A stretch of DNA of 64,000 nucleotides from Lineus longissimus (GCF_910592395.1 NC_088310.1:11541501-11605500), one strand, 5' to 3'; counted from the first letter of the stretch, positions 37,418 through 49,077 are shown. The notes: generated from the letters alone by a model not told the origin. Program-made: numbers and translations.

Positions 37418-37596
37418 GTCATGGGCTGTACGTCAGTGAAGCCGGACCCACCGAGCATTCCAGATCAGTCTACAGTAAGCAAATCCGTCGACCCGAGACT
37501 GCCATTCGACAACTACAGGGAGTTATACCGACTAAGAAATTCATGGAAAGCTGTCTCCAGGGCAATGGAGAACACGGCCAAATTAAACTTAATGAG
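37418..37596 (+). CDS. Globin gene, first coding exon (Met-Gly-Cys N-terminus, A and B helices)
   Basis: An acceptor (polypyrimidine TTTTTTTTC then GATGCAG, cut before 37418) leads directly to GTC and the ATG at 37421. An in-frame ATG at 37412 lies across the acceptor, so I reject it as the start. The exon encodes 58 residues plus two bases. It opens MGCTSVK: Gly2 and Cys3 could be myristoylated and palmitoylated, as in membrane-bound globin X, although the Ser is at position 5 rather than the preferred 6. A Pro/Ser-rich extension (about 8-28) precedes the globin A helix, with the conserved A12 Trp at 42 in LRNSWKAV. The exon ends ATG AG|GTAAAA, a phase 2 donor at B12.2, the conserved first globin intron position. 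Globins bind haem through E7/F8 histidines in the next exon; likely roles are O2/NO chemistry or redox sensing at a membrane. Confidence 0.88.
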
Positions 37597-37690
37597 GTAA
37601 AATACTTAGCATTTCTTTACCATTTTTATAGCTGGCCCTGAGGTCGAATAATAAGACAGTTCTTCATTTTTCAAACGTGTTATTGGTAAA

Positions 37691-38622
37691 TGAAATGTCC
37701 TGGGGACATTGTGCTCACCTTGGAATGATTTAGTGGTAGCTGAAATGAGACATGGAGGTTAAAATAATTGACTTTTAAATATGACGCGATGTGGCACTAT
37801 CAATGACACTTTTAGAGTTTGACCTCTGTGAACTTGATAAGTAGATCAAATTTCAGTCACAATTGAGCTAAATTTGGTCAACTTGTACAGATGCCCAAGA
37901 GGTGTCTACATATAAAAATTTAAAAATCTCACTGTGACAAATAGTAGTGAAACGTACCACCTTCAGTGAAATTTTAGAATTTGACCTTTCTGACATTATA
38001 AACTACGTCAAGGGCAAAATGTTATAAGTACTATTTCAAACTTGATCATGTCAATCAAAGATGCACATTTGAAGATCACTCAGTGAATGTTCCTTGACTG
38101 ATGTATATGACCGACAATGAGTTTTACGACCTGACCTACTTACACCTGAAAAGTAGGTCACAATGACTGGAGTTTTTGTTTATTTGTACAGTGCCCAATA
38201 TGTGTCTACACGTCTAATGTTAAGAGTCTTGGACAATTAATGACGAAAAGTGCCACCTCTGCTGAAATTTTAGAGTTTGACCTATGTGACCTTCAAAAGT
38301 AGATCAAAGCAACAACCCGTATATTATGTCATGTCATTTCATCGGACGTATTGACAGTAAAATGTCATGGTTCTAGCAATCAGCGTACATGATCATAAGA
38401 TATTGACAAAACAAGGTTTTCAAAGATGGCCGCCTGGAACCCAGAAAATAGGTCAAAAGGCGATTTTTTTTTTGAGTGTCAAGCCATGGTGTCATAAGAC
38501 AATCATCCACACAGTCAGTTTCAACTTTCAAGACTCAACAGTGATGAGCAAACGTGCAATCATTGTTGACAGACGACGGACGACGGACAAGACGTGATGA
38601 CATGAGCTCACCAAGGTGAGCT
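37691..38622 (-). repeat. Repeat family S, copy 3 (inverted)
   Basis: Read on the minus strand it starts with an AGCTCACC/GGTGAGCT hairpin (38605-38622), then TCCGTCGTCCGTCGTC, and ends at 37691 with the GGTGAGCACAATG terminal block. The interior has repeated TTTGA(C/T)CTAC and CACAGAGGTCAAA-type blocks, in line with copies 2 and 4. It begins only 95 bp after the first globin exon. Confidence 0.8.
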
Positions 38623-38895
38623 AAATAGTACAAGTCTCAGTACTGGATAGTTCCCATTAGCGAGTTACATCAGATCAAAAAACTGTATGTCACATCCACA
38701 CATTGATTTTACGAAAGACGTAGCTACTTGTAAACGTAAATCATAACGCGGCCACACGTTAAATCGATATGGATACATTTTGTACTTCATACGAGCGCGA
38801 AATTCGTCCCTGCAGAAATACCCGAATATCAACTATTTTCGTATGCGATATTGTTCATGCATAACTTTATCGCTCTTCTCGCATTCGCAGTTATT

Positions 38896-38946
38896 AGCTC
38901 ACCTCTTAGCAGAGGTGAGCTTATCCCATACCGTGGCGTCCGTCGT

Positions 38947-38984
<38 letters not shown>

Positions 38985-40124
38985 CGTCGTCGTCGTCCGT
39001 CGTCGTCCGTCGTCCGTTAGCGGGCACGTTTCGTAACTGTTAGAGCTATTGAGTTGAAACTTGGTACACATGTACCCTTATGTAATGACACCTTGGAGAC
39101 CAAGTTTCGGTCCGATTCGTTTCATGGTTTGGCCACCAGGGGGACAAACGTTAAAAGTGAAAATATGTAATATCTCCCTTAATAGTAGTCGGGAAATTTT
39201 GAAAAAAATATGGTAGGTACTTCTAGCAAAGGTGCATCATATATCCTCCGGGTTTTTGATTTGACCTCCTTTTCAAGGTCACAGAGGTCAAAGTTTGCTG
39301 ATTCACTGAACAGTAGCATGTTTCCTATCTATTTTAGCTAGAAGGTTTTAAACCAGTGTGGACATGTATCTGGCGATTCTCTATTCCACCCCTAAAATTT
39401 CGGCCGTTCGGACATCAAATATGGCCGCCAGGCAGCCATCTTGAAAAATAAACACAGTACTATTACTCCGAAACTAATGATCGGATTGCAACCAAATTTG
39501 ATCTCGATGTATATCTATGTACTCTCTACTAAATCCTTGATTTTTTATCAAATGTGATAGCCAATATGGGTGCCAGGCGGGCATTTTGAAAAATTCGTAG
39601 TTTGGCCACCCGGGGGCCAAATTTAATGTCCAAAGTTAAAATGTTTGATTGCTCGTTTAATAGTGGTCTGATTTTCATAACATTTTTATGGTAGGTACTC
39701 CTAGCAAGGATACATTTCATAAATGTGGGTTTTTGATTTGACCTACTTCTCAAGGTCACAGAGGTCAAAGTTTTCCTATGGCGCCGCAATTTTACAATGA
39801 CGGCACGTTTTGTCACTGCTTTAGCTACAGATCCCTAACTTGGTACGAATGTACCCCTATACTCTTAGACTAAACTGCAGTCTTTTTCTGATTCTCAGTT
39901 TGGCCAGCAGGGCCCCAAATGTTAATAGTGGACTCTCCCCTAAGGGTGCCTTGAAATGCTGCTAAGTGGGATGTCATAGTCTAAGCCTAGGCAAATGCAG
40001 GATTAATTAATTTCATTGTAAAACATTACTTCATTTCTTTCTTACATTTAAAACCATGCTAATGCTTCATCCATCTTCCCTTCATAAGAGGTGAGCACAA
40101 TGGCCCTGGCCATTTCATTCAAGT
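38896..40124 (+). repeat. Repeat family S, copy 4 (most complete)
   Basis: Begins with a 10-bp-stem hairpin (AGCTCACCTC, six-base loop, GAGGTGAGCT) at 38896-38921, then a CCGTCGTC microsatellite (about 38940-39018), then repeated units containing GTTTGGCCACC(A/C)(G/C)GGG and TTTTTGATTTGACCT, and ends with AGGTGAGCACAATGGCCCTG near 40089. Ends thus share GCTCACCT/AGGTGAGC as 8-bp inverted termini. The Ser/Arg/Val- and Asp-rich ORFs over it are repeat artefacts. Confidence 0.85.
38940..39018. repeat. (CGT)n/(CCGT)n microsatellite inside repeat S copy 4
   Basis: A triplet array of CGTCGT with CCGT interruptions, also seen in degenerate form at the same place in copies 1 and 3, so it belongs to the repeat rather than arising independently. 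Confidence 0.9.
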
Positions 40125-43094
40125 AAAAGGAGAGTGACCGATGATTACTTAATAAGCTGTCACGACTTCTATTTTCCTTGATAGCTGCTGCAAGCAGTCA
40201 ACGTGGTTTGTAAATCATGCTATGTACATTTGAATGGGAACCTCGATCACTATACAATGACAAAAAAAACATGGTACGCAATGGTAGCGCATCTTGAACA
40301 ATACAAAAACCCTCAGCCACGTACCAAGCTGCTAGCCCCCATGCGCCGATTTAAAAAAAACATCCTAGTGGCCCGCGTCGAACGCCTGGCTCCTGTGTTT
40401 ACTTCTGTTCGTATTGGTCGGATACGGGGGGGGGGGGGGGGCTGAGCATCTGAGATCAAGAAAGCATCACCTATGAAAGTGTTTTTCAAAGAGGTCATTC
40501 GTGATAAACACCCAACAAAGGACTGGGAATTGCCGGGCAGGCGATCCCCTGGCGTGTCTTAAGATTAAGATCTGGTGACCTCTCTAAACCAGGCATTGTC
40601 GAGGCCAGGGCTGCCGAGCGGCTTGAATGGTTGGTTCTAATTTACGGCCATGGCGATTGAGCTGAATCTGCGACACTTGGCCCAAACAGCCAATATAAGA
40701 GCTATTAATATAAAATTGTTTTCCTAAAAGCTCGATAAATATCGCAGTTAATTGGAAAATTTGATGTTAATGGGATGTGACAAATATTTTTTACAAATTT
40801 GATATCGATATTCTCATACTGTTTTAGGTTGTTTCCGCAGTTTCCGCTCAATCGTTATGGCCCTAAGTTTGATAGATCAGATGTGGGTCGGAGGCGCAAA
40901 CCGGCGTAAGGCAAACTAATTCAGCACTGCCTTTATGATGAAAGTGTAACTGGGCAATATCAAAGTCAAATAACAGTAATTGCCTCATTTCCTCGATGGT
41001 CATTGGAATGCATACCAATTATAGGCAAACCACTCGACGTTCAAAATAAGAGGTTCTATTTTGATGGTCACATCTTATGCTCGAAACTTTGATCACCTAT
41101 CAAAGTCGACAGTACACCCCCCTGATGACGTGTCAGTCTTGATTATCGTGATGTTTGATTAAGTGGTCAGATAATGTGTCAGTCTGTCACGTTTTAGTAG
41201 TCAGAAATAAAGCTCCTGTCGGATAACCATCTGTCAATAATTGACAGAAGAGCATTAGTTTTGGTTATCTCTAGTATCAACGAGGTGTTAAATTGATCTG
41301 TCCGACTTACTGTAGAGCGCAATGTGATAAATTAAACCCGAGTAACTTCTTCGACCTGCGGCTGACTGGTCGCCATTTTGCATTTGGGTTCTTGTCTCAC
41401 GGTCCGTCGTTAAGAATCCCGTCAAGTCAAAAGATATCAAGCAGATCGGACAGAGGAGTACATAATGGCCCCCTGCGAGAACTGTCAGGCCCTATTATAT
41501 TGTGCGTGTTTCGACGGATTATGGTATAATGGTAAGAGCCTAAATGGTAAGAGCCTATTGCCATCAATACAATATATAAGGTTAAAGCACATAATATACT
41601 CCTTTTGTTCCCCTGACATTCCCTTTTAGGACATTCCAAACCTGGTACCTGTATAAAAGTTTGAAATGTCCTGACGGATAGAATGACCAGGGAACACAGC
41701 ATTCTATGAATACGCGCTTTTAATCTCTTAAGCCACGAATGTATCAACTTTTCATGCGCTCTATCGAAACATGCATTGCCATTTTTCGTCATAATACAAT
41801 AGGGCCGGACACATTTTCCTTGGGGATCCATTTCTGACAATGGTTTTAAAGCGTCCGTCTGATCTTACCTCCAAGTCATATACAGCCCATCACATTCGTT
41901 TGCGTTTACCGTGTTTACGACATGTAATCATATGTTGTTCAATATCTATACGACTGACCAAATGATGATTCGTGTCACGTCGCTCTGTCTATTTGACCAT
42001 GTCTTTAAACAGTATGGCACGTGTGCCTCGTAAACGTGTCAAACACTGATAAGCAACTTATACTAACTATACAGGATGAAGCGTCTCGTGACCAATTTGT
42101 GGCATATTTTGGCCTTGATCATCGAATTGACAAAAGAACAAAAATGGTTGGTATATCATTAACAATTATTTAATCATATCTAAACAATCAGTCAAGCGGA
42201 ATATCAGTTTAAAGGAATAAAGGTATCATTCACAAAATGAATTCGTTCTTCGGCTGTCCCATTATAGTGATCTATTACATGTATTCTGAAAGTGTTCGAC
42301 GTCGAATATCTACTTGATTTCAAATTTGGGTCTAGCCGCTCCTCTCTCATTACCATAGGCAATTTGTCACGTTTACGATGGTGTTTATGAAGAGAATTGC
42401 CTAGACCTGAAATTGTAGAAACTGTTTCATGATCGGGCATGTTAATGAAGACAACACGCTTGTAAAAATAGCATCTACGTTCTGCCTTCGGTATACGATA
42501 TCATGCACAAGAAACAAACAGGCACGGAGGGAAATTAAGGGTTTCAAATCGTATCTCAATTATATTATCTAAGGTGCATCTCTGGTAGCTAAAGTTCACT
42601 ACTAGTTTGATACGACACTACAACTGGATGAAGTACGTACATGTACATGTACTTGACACTAAGAGAACAGTTCAGATAACATCGCCATCTTCCATGAGTT
42701 GACATTAACAACGAAACAGGTTTGCGTTTGCAACATACATGCACGCCTTGTTCACGCTAGCCAAATATAATGTATCCACTGTCGGACGGAGATTAAAGCT
42801 CGTTAAAGGGGTGTTCCATTTTCTTTGTTGGTCCTCATATATGCCTAGACCTTTGATTTTTTGTGTATGTTACTTGGGGTTAATTGAATCAACGGATCAG
42901 AGGAGCACGTAATGACACCTGATGAGAGGTGGTTTCAAAAGCCTTAACGCGCAGACGAAAATGTTGGTCGATCGGCCACATTGTGTGAATAAGAGAATCA
43001 ATGCGTTGTGTGATATCGTAATGCTCATACAAGCGTTGGCCTTTCGTGGTTGCAATTATAATGGATTCAACATTTACATGTGTCGTGTGTGGTA
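40125..43094. other. Intronic sequence of the globin gene, nothing recognised
   Basis: Includes a 16-base G run at 40426-40441. The minus-strand ORFs 41427-41840 and 42204-42440 show no recognisable domain. Confidence 0.5.
40426..40441. repeat. Poly(G) tract, 16 bases
   Basis: Uninterrupted G run in the globin intron. Confidence 0.95.
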
Positions 43095-44072
43095 GTTGAT
43101 AAAGCTTGGAATCAGTGAAACCTTGGAACCAGTGATAAACCTTGGAATCAGTCCTAAAAATGCATAAAAACATGAAATAATGCCATTCGAACCTAACGTG
43201 GTTACGAATCAACATTTGGAGCTTATTCTTACATGATCAGATCGGAATTTTATGGTAATTTAGAAATCTGTCGCATATCCGATTCAATAGTCTATATTTT
43301 AAAACAACCCAGTTGTACCTCGCCTCCAGTGTACAGTACTGATCTCCCAAATATGGGAAGACACGCCCACCACACACCCATAATATGGACTAATAGCGCT
43401 CCGCTTATAAATACGCCACCACCACACGGGGCCTTTTCGACCAGACGAGTTGCTTGGGAAGTTGGGGGCCTGTCATGCATTATGCATGGATAAGGTTGAC
43501 GACTATGTCTAGGCCTAATTGTCTATGATTGACTGATATTTTATAACAAACGATGAATAAAAGAAGCCTAGTCATGTATGTTTATTACCGAAGTTTGCGG
43601 ATGAAAATTTCCTTCGCCGTGAGCGATTTCTTACATCTTCCAGTACGCATCGAGGGATGCAGAGATCTTTGTGACGTCACCAGTTCTAAGCGGGTTTTTT
43701 TATTCACGTGTGTGTTTGTCCTATGATCTCGTGCATCTAGTACCGAGCATAATACTTTATCGTCTATGGAATACAAAACAATCATAAAAACTAATTTTTG
43801 CTTCCATTGAAGAGAAATAAAATATTTTAACGACCACAGCGCATTGCCAATTGATGACGTCATCCTCCACATTAAAAATGTTGGCTTCTGAACTAACTGG
43901 CAAATTGCTATCAATAAAGTCAGCTGGGACGAGACTGTCAGTTGGGAGGGTATAAATCGAGGAAGGAACGCACCCGATTTCCCGCGCTATTTGCACAGTG
44001 ATTCCATGGTTTACATTGAATATTCCAAGGTTTATCAGTGTTTCCAAGGTTTCACTAATTCCATACTTTATC
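43095..44072. repeat. Inverted repeat pair of TTGGAATCAGTGAAACC-type minisatellites
   Basis: At 43098-43160, a unit of about 24 bp (CTTGGAATCAGTGAAAC, CTTGGAACCAGTGATAAAC, CTTGGAATCAGTCC) repeats three times. Its reverse complement appears at about 44000-44072 (TTCCAAGGTTTATCAGTG, TTCCAAGGTTTCACTAATTC). The arms bracket about 850 bp that include two CRE palindromes and a TATA-like box, so this may be one old foldback element. Confidence 0.65.
43672..43957 (+). promoter_or_regulatory. Promoter-like block: two full CRE palindromes and a TATA box
   Basis: TGACGTCA occurs at 43672-43679 and again at 43855-43862; GGGTATAAATCG (43948-43959) follows 90 bp after the second. The CRE-to-TATA spacing is typical for cAMP-responsive promoters reading rightward. 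No recognisable coding exon follows within the next few hundred bases, and the block lies inside the globin intron. Confidence 0.3.
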
Positions 44073-44123
44073 AACTACCGTCGTGTGTTGATATGCGTCA
44101 TGTACTTCCTTACCCCAACTAAC

Positions 44124-44684
44124 GCTGAAGGGGTTATTGTCGTCCTGGGTACGCATAATGTGTACCCAGGTTCAATGTCGTACAGTGAAATTGTACCCTG
44201 GGTTCACTCTCTTTTCACAAACTGTAACCAGCTTCCGATTTAGAGACCTGGGCACGAGTTTGTTCTCGATGAAGTCACGTGATGTGCATACAAGATCAAG
44301 GTGGCCGCGCAACAAGTTAAAGAGAAGTTGTAGAAAGAATTTCTGTCCAAAATACCTGAGTACCGCGACAGCATCTTCGTATCTAAAGGACGGAAAGTCA
44401 AGCGTAGAATTACTTACGCCGTCCGTCAGGCCTCGATCGTGTGCATATGTCATGTATGTCAAAGCGTCAGTAACGCCTGGGGGAGGATCGTGGAACCAAC
44501 GTACCTAAATTGCGGTAATTCACGCATCCGACGAGATCTCGGTAATCGGCTCGTGCCCAGGTCTCTAAATAGGAACCTGGTTACAGTTTGTGAATAGAAA
44601 GTGGACCCTGGGTACAATTTCACTGTACGACATTGAACCTGGGTACACTTTATGTGTACCCTGGACGACGATAACCCCTTCAGC
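44124..44684. mobile_element. Foldback element with 9-bp target duplication, Mutator-like
   Basis: The 561-bp element starts GCTGAAGGGGTTATTGTCGT and ends with the inverted form (ACGACGATAACCCCTTCAGC). Arms of about 140 bp (to about 44266 and from about 44545) contain GTACCCTGGGTT/AACCTGGGTAC-type strings and pair almost completely. The flanks CCAACTAAC (44115-44123) and CCAAGTAAC (44685-44693) match at 8 of 9 positions. The unpaired 280-bp centre reads on the minus strand as an open frame and carries splice-like strings; it could be a captured host fragment. No transposase is encoded. Confidence 0.8.
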
Positions 44685-44693
44685 CCAAGTAAC

Positions 44694-45619
44694 GCACACA
44701 AAGTGTAAAATTGTACATTCATATCTCCGAATGCGCAATTGTGTCCGTTACTAACACTTGCGTGATATTTATAAGGGGGCTATGCTAATAAGAATGTCAT
44801 GAAATCAATCATAGTCGAGGTGTTTTTAATGAATACTGCAGGAACCAGAATCTCTGTATCGCCGTGGAATAATTCTAACACTTACTATTGGGAGCAGCTA
44901 GCCTTAAGGTTTTAGCTCCCTTTATAATTGACGCATAGCTGCACTTTCGTGGAGGAGGCCTACATACCTAAATGAGCTAATGAATTATACACTGACTGGT
45001 CTGACATTGATTGTCTAGTGTTGATGCGAATAACTCAGTTTGAGAGAGATTGAAGTATTTCTAGTGGAAATCTTAGAGGCTTTTTGACATGTTCCTTGTT
45101 ATTACAGTGTGTATTGTGACCGTGTATGATCGAGCCTTGGTAGTCTACAGTGAACTGGGGCAAAATCTAAAGCAAAAAACGAAGACAGTACTACGAAATA
45201 GGAGTCTGCTTAGTTTAATTGATCGGATCGGTGCATCTTAGTAATATCATACACCCTAAAGAATGAAGTTTTTTACCTTTTGAAGAGACTAAAATGGTTT
45301 TTAGCCAACAGAAATATGCACCCCAGACATACTTGAGAGGTTACTCAGTTAAGTGAAAAAACACATGTTTTGCAACTAAGTGAAAACTCTATAGTAGTTT
45401 TTCAGCATCTTAGTTAACACTGTTTTTAAAAATTTTCTGAAAAACCTCTAACAGGTGCATTGTGTTGGTCGGAAAGTATTTAGAGGTTTTTCAAAGCTTA
45501 AACAACTTTATTTCTAAGAGTGTTTATCATAGCTCAAAGATTTATCAGATATATAACTTTACAGTGGATTTTACCCTGATACTGTCAATACGTATCACCT
45601 GTCAGTAAAAAAATACAGT
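44694..45619. other. Intronic sequence, small hairpin only
   Basis: An AT-rich hairpin pairs AAAAACCTCTAA near 45441 with TTAGAGGTTTTTC near 45480. Nothing else is recognised. Confidence 0.45.
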
Positions 45620-45750
45620 TTGATTGTTCTCCAACATGACGAGCAAGTTTCGTAGCCACTTGGGCTAGATCGCCGAAACTTGGCCTGACTTGACTTCCTT
45701 TTAGTAACAGCAAGTGAGCGCAGCGCATGGCCCCTGGCCATTTTACAATA
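45620..45750 (+). repeat. Repeat family S, fragment 5
   Basis: Only the 3' terminal part is recognisable: a GAAACTTGGCC string followed by GTGAGCGCAGCGCATGGCCC and CTGGCCATTTTA, a diverged form of the GGTGAGCACAATGGCCC end. Confidence 0.55.
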
Positions 45751-48040
45751 AATTTTCGAACTGCTCTGATAAAGAATTGAATGAGACTTCGGTACATGAC
45801 TGAACGACTTCGAGCTGTGACTTTTAACATGTCGGCTAGTGTTATGAAGTATAGATGGAACTTATTGTGACATTTTGGATGCAGATATACAAATATCAGG
45901 TGCATGTATAAGTACGGGCATCTATGATTTCGCGGACAGAAAATAGAGCTGGTAGTGTTCACGGAATGACAGCGGGAAAGTATGCGTTTGATCAGATTAC
46001 CTTTTTAATCATCATCTGGTGATTCATTATGTCATTCTGGTGATGTTAAGGCAAAGAGTGTGATCTGTCGTATAAGATTGCCTTCTTTCGCATGTTAACA
46101 CTGATTATTCAGGATTGAATTTCACGCAGCACAAAATAATGGGAAAACTCATATAAATATCGAGTTCTCGAAGGAAAATCGATCATACAACAACCCGAGA
46201 TTTAAGAGAAGTCCTAATATCAGTGTTGCATTTGTTTACCATGTTTACTGATGGCACAGCAGAAAATCTACATCGTTTGAATAAAACACGACAACATTTT
46301 AAAGTTCGCTTAGTGCAGTGACAATTAGAGACTGCTGTACTTTCTTAGATTATTATGGACAGTAGAGTTGAACTTTGCTGGTCATACTTTTGGGCTCGAA
46401 AGTTGATACTATTCATCTGTTTATTCATCTGTTTATAATAGTCGTCAAATAGTCAAATAGTTTTGATCATTGCACTATATTTCCTTCAAGCCAATATTTA
46501 ACCCAAACTCCATGGTTTTTTTCTTTCAAAGTGGCTTGTCACATAAGTTAGACCATACTGTAGATGAGCGGACACCCATTGTTTGTTTTAATAAGCTTTA
46601 TATCATGATAATTATCGACAATGTCGACAATGAATAATCACAACCCACTTCGATCCATTCTCATTCAACTGTTTATCAGTATACGTATTAACAAGCTTCT
46701 AAGAACTGCAACCAGTACTTCGCGAATAAGCCTCAGATGATGCGGATAAAGCATTTACGAATGGACGGTAGTTAAGCTATTCATCATTGTCTCGCATACT
46801 GACATCCATTTGATGAACGATTTTGGCCTTGTCATGTCAGAGGTGGAAAGTCGGCAGTTACATTTACCATCAGTGTCCAGCACGCAGCGCAGAACCTATT
46901 CAGAACCCGCATTATCAGTGCTGCTTCTTCTGCCTCGGGATGCGCGTGTAACAAATAAGTAGGAACTGCTAAAGACGCGGCTTAATTAAAATTCCTTAGC
47001 CGCCGTATTGCCTTTCAGAAGTACGTCACGTTATCTGTTGAAAAGTGTAGTTGTTGAATCGTCGGCATTGGCATTCGGATAATTTTCTTTTTTTTGGTCA
47101 AGACTGATGGGGAAGCTACAGTACCGCGTTGACCAAAATTGCACTTATTCCACCTATTATTTATATTTATAATTGGTCCGAGAAAAAAACCCAACTTACT
47201 TTGTTTCTTTCTTTCGGCCGACACGGTAAGATGCTCGAATTTGATATCAGCGCATCAGATCTAAAAGCGCATAATAATATAGCAGCTTTTCTGCCTCACT
47301 AGCATGGACTGCAATACACTTGAACTAGTGACGTATAGTGCATTGATTTTGACATTTTCTCCTCTTACTGCTGATTATCTCTTGATGATTATTAGGTTGT
47401 CTTTATTGTCATGTATGAAATGTGCCAAGTTTATTATTAACTATATGCAGTAGAAAAAAATGGCCCGTGTCCAGACCCCCCCCCCCCCCCAAATAGATGA
47501 AATCGCTAAAGATTTCAATGAATGATTTTTCTTTACTTTGTTTACAAGTCTCTTACAGGAAAATTGTGTTCAGTCCCAAATTAACATTGCAGAAAAACGA
47601 AATTAGCAGGTTTTGCACAGTGGCCCGAAAGGACTCGTTCTGTAGAAGAGAAAAATATGAGTGGAGGATATTCTGTGGCGAAAATATCTTGCTTTTCTAC
47701 ACGAATTTTGTGTCATTGATGCAATGTTTCTACAATTGTCTCTTGCTAGGCCCTATGTCGATCTCAGCTACTATTCGAACAGGTGGTCACAGAGACCACG
47801 TATACCCTCCGCAAATAGCACGTGTGGTAATTACACCACGATTAATTGTGCCGCGAAAAACTTCCGTTCTACAGTACTTTTTACGTCTATGGAAACGCAC
47901 AATTTGTATTAAAGGGAAGTGCCCTGGAAAAAAAAGGGAGTTTTGCACGGCCCGGTCAAGGCGGGAATAAGGTTTAATTGATAAATATAAGGAGTTTCAA
48001 GGCCCCCAAATCACTTGTAAGGTTCAATAGTTACTGGCCT
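45751..48040. other. Intronic sequence, no gene recognised
   Basis: Contains a 15-base C run (47476-47490). A + strand ORF of 157 codons (47497-47970) has atypical composition and no recognisable domain, so I do not call it a gene. Confidence 0.45.
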
Positions 48041-48042
48041 TT

Positions 48043-48073
48043 CATTGGTTTACCGTTTGCGTATCATTTGCAT
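48043..48073 (+). promoter_or_regulatory. Octamer and inverted CCAAT upstream of the ORF at 48186
   Basis: CATTGGT (inverted CCAAT) at 48043-48049 and ATTTGCAT (POU octamer) at 48066-48073 lie 110-145 bp upstream of a candidate start codon. A second octamer (ATGCAAAT, 48883-48890) lies just upstream of the minus-strand ORF that starts at 48854. Confidence 0.3.
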
Positions 48074-48185
48074 ACTCTCATCTTGAAAAATATGACAATA
48101 TTTACGATCACGTTATTGATATTTTCAACATTTTCGGTAACGCGCCCCTTGCGGATCTGTAAGGTACCATTCGGATGCTTGAAAA

Positions 48186-48391
48186 ATGCCTCGTCTCGTC
48201 GATTCGCTCGTGGATAAACGCATCAGGTTGACTGCAGCAACTTTTAATTGTTGGAGACAGAGAAGGAAGGAATATGATTATCAGTTTGATGAAGACTTTG
48301 CAAAGTTTCTTCTTGGGACTCTTGAAGGTCTGCCTTTACCAAATATCCCGATGGAAGTTGATGATGCTCGAGCCGCACTCGGCGCTGCGAG
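48186..48391 (+). CDS. Candidate first coding exon of an unrecognised nested gene
   Basis: ATG in the context AAAAATGCC opens 68 codons plus two bases up to a strong donor, GCGAG|GTATGT. The sequence reads like a folded helical domain: basic start (MPRLVDSLVDKRIRL), then FNCWRQRRKEYDYQFDEDFA and KFLLG, with alternating charged and aromatic residues. Similar W-x(n)-FAxFLL segments are found, as I recall, in hypothetical or transposon-associated proteins of marine invertebrates, but I cannot name a family. The phase 2 donor is compatible with an acceptor at 49077/49078, where the next segment encodes CRVCGHGC, a potential zinc-binding motif. Confidence 0.4.
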
Positions 48392-48458
48392 GTATGTACT
48401 GTCATACACGTAGCATGTACAGCATTTAGGCTTACAACACAGTGCGAGTGTGCGAAAT

Positions 48459-48854
48459 CTACAGACACTCACTGCCTGGCGTTTTGCCACGGTGTGGTGT
48501 TTTGATTTTTCTCTGTCTGCTTTCCAAGATGTTAGGAAGGTTTGGTACTATTATTAGGCCAGGATGCTGCTCCATTTCTTCTGTACTGTTCGGATCAGGG
48601 GCCTCGCTCTCCACCGGCCCAGGATCCACCGGCGACTCGAAATCCATACTACTATTCTCTCCATTTTCCATTTTCTCCTCTCTCCAACTCACTACTATTG
48701 CTATTGACTGCGTAACATACACTAACATTCTTTCGCTATCATTGCTAACTTCATTTACTAGAACACTGGCCTCTTTGTAGTCGATTATGTAACCCATAGT
48801 GAAAACACCTGACAGTGCCGCCCGGCATGATCCACGTGCTACTGGCATATTCAT
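48459..48854 (-). other. Unassigned acidic ORF, minus strand
   Basis: 131 codons. The central part is acidic and Pro/Ser/Glu-rich (for example ESPVDPGPVESEAPDP), and the C-terminus is basic (SRQRKIKTPHRGK). The codon pattern is purine-rich on this strand, which favours it over the hydrophobic + strand frame. It overlaps the proposed intron of the + strand candidate gene. Could be an intron-encoded antisense gene, an exon of a minus-strand gene or chance. Confidence 0.25.
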
Positions 48855-49077
48855 AACTCGTAGTAAATAAGGTTGTAAAAATATGCAAATGAGATGCCGT
48901 ATATGGAAACCATGGCGTCACTAAGCAGTTCTTATTTCTGCTACGGGTGGCGCTGTTGATTGCCTCTGGAGGCGCCATTCAACCTCTTTAACAGCAAATG
49001 CCATCCAATGTACGGAAAAATTTGATCCCCGGATCGGATCGGATCCACGACAGAGCAATAGTTTTTCTCGCAATTAG

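Noticed and set aside
38780-39071. Arg/Ser/Val- and Asp-rich ORFs on both strands
   Set aside because: Produced by the CGT/CCGT microsatellite within repeat S copy 4, open in several frames at once.
47497-47970. 157-codon + strand ORF
   Set aside because: No domain, no supporting splice or promoter signal; composition looks like translated non-coding DNA. Kept only as a possibility.
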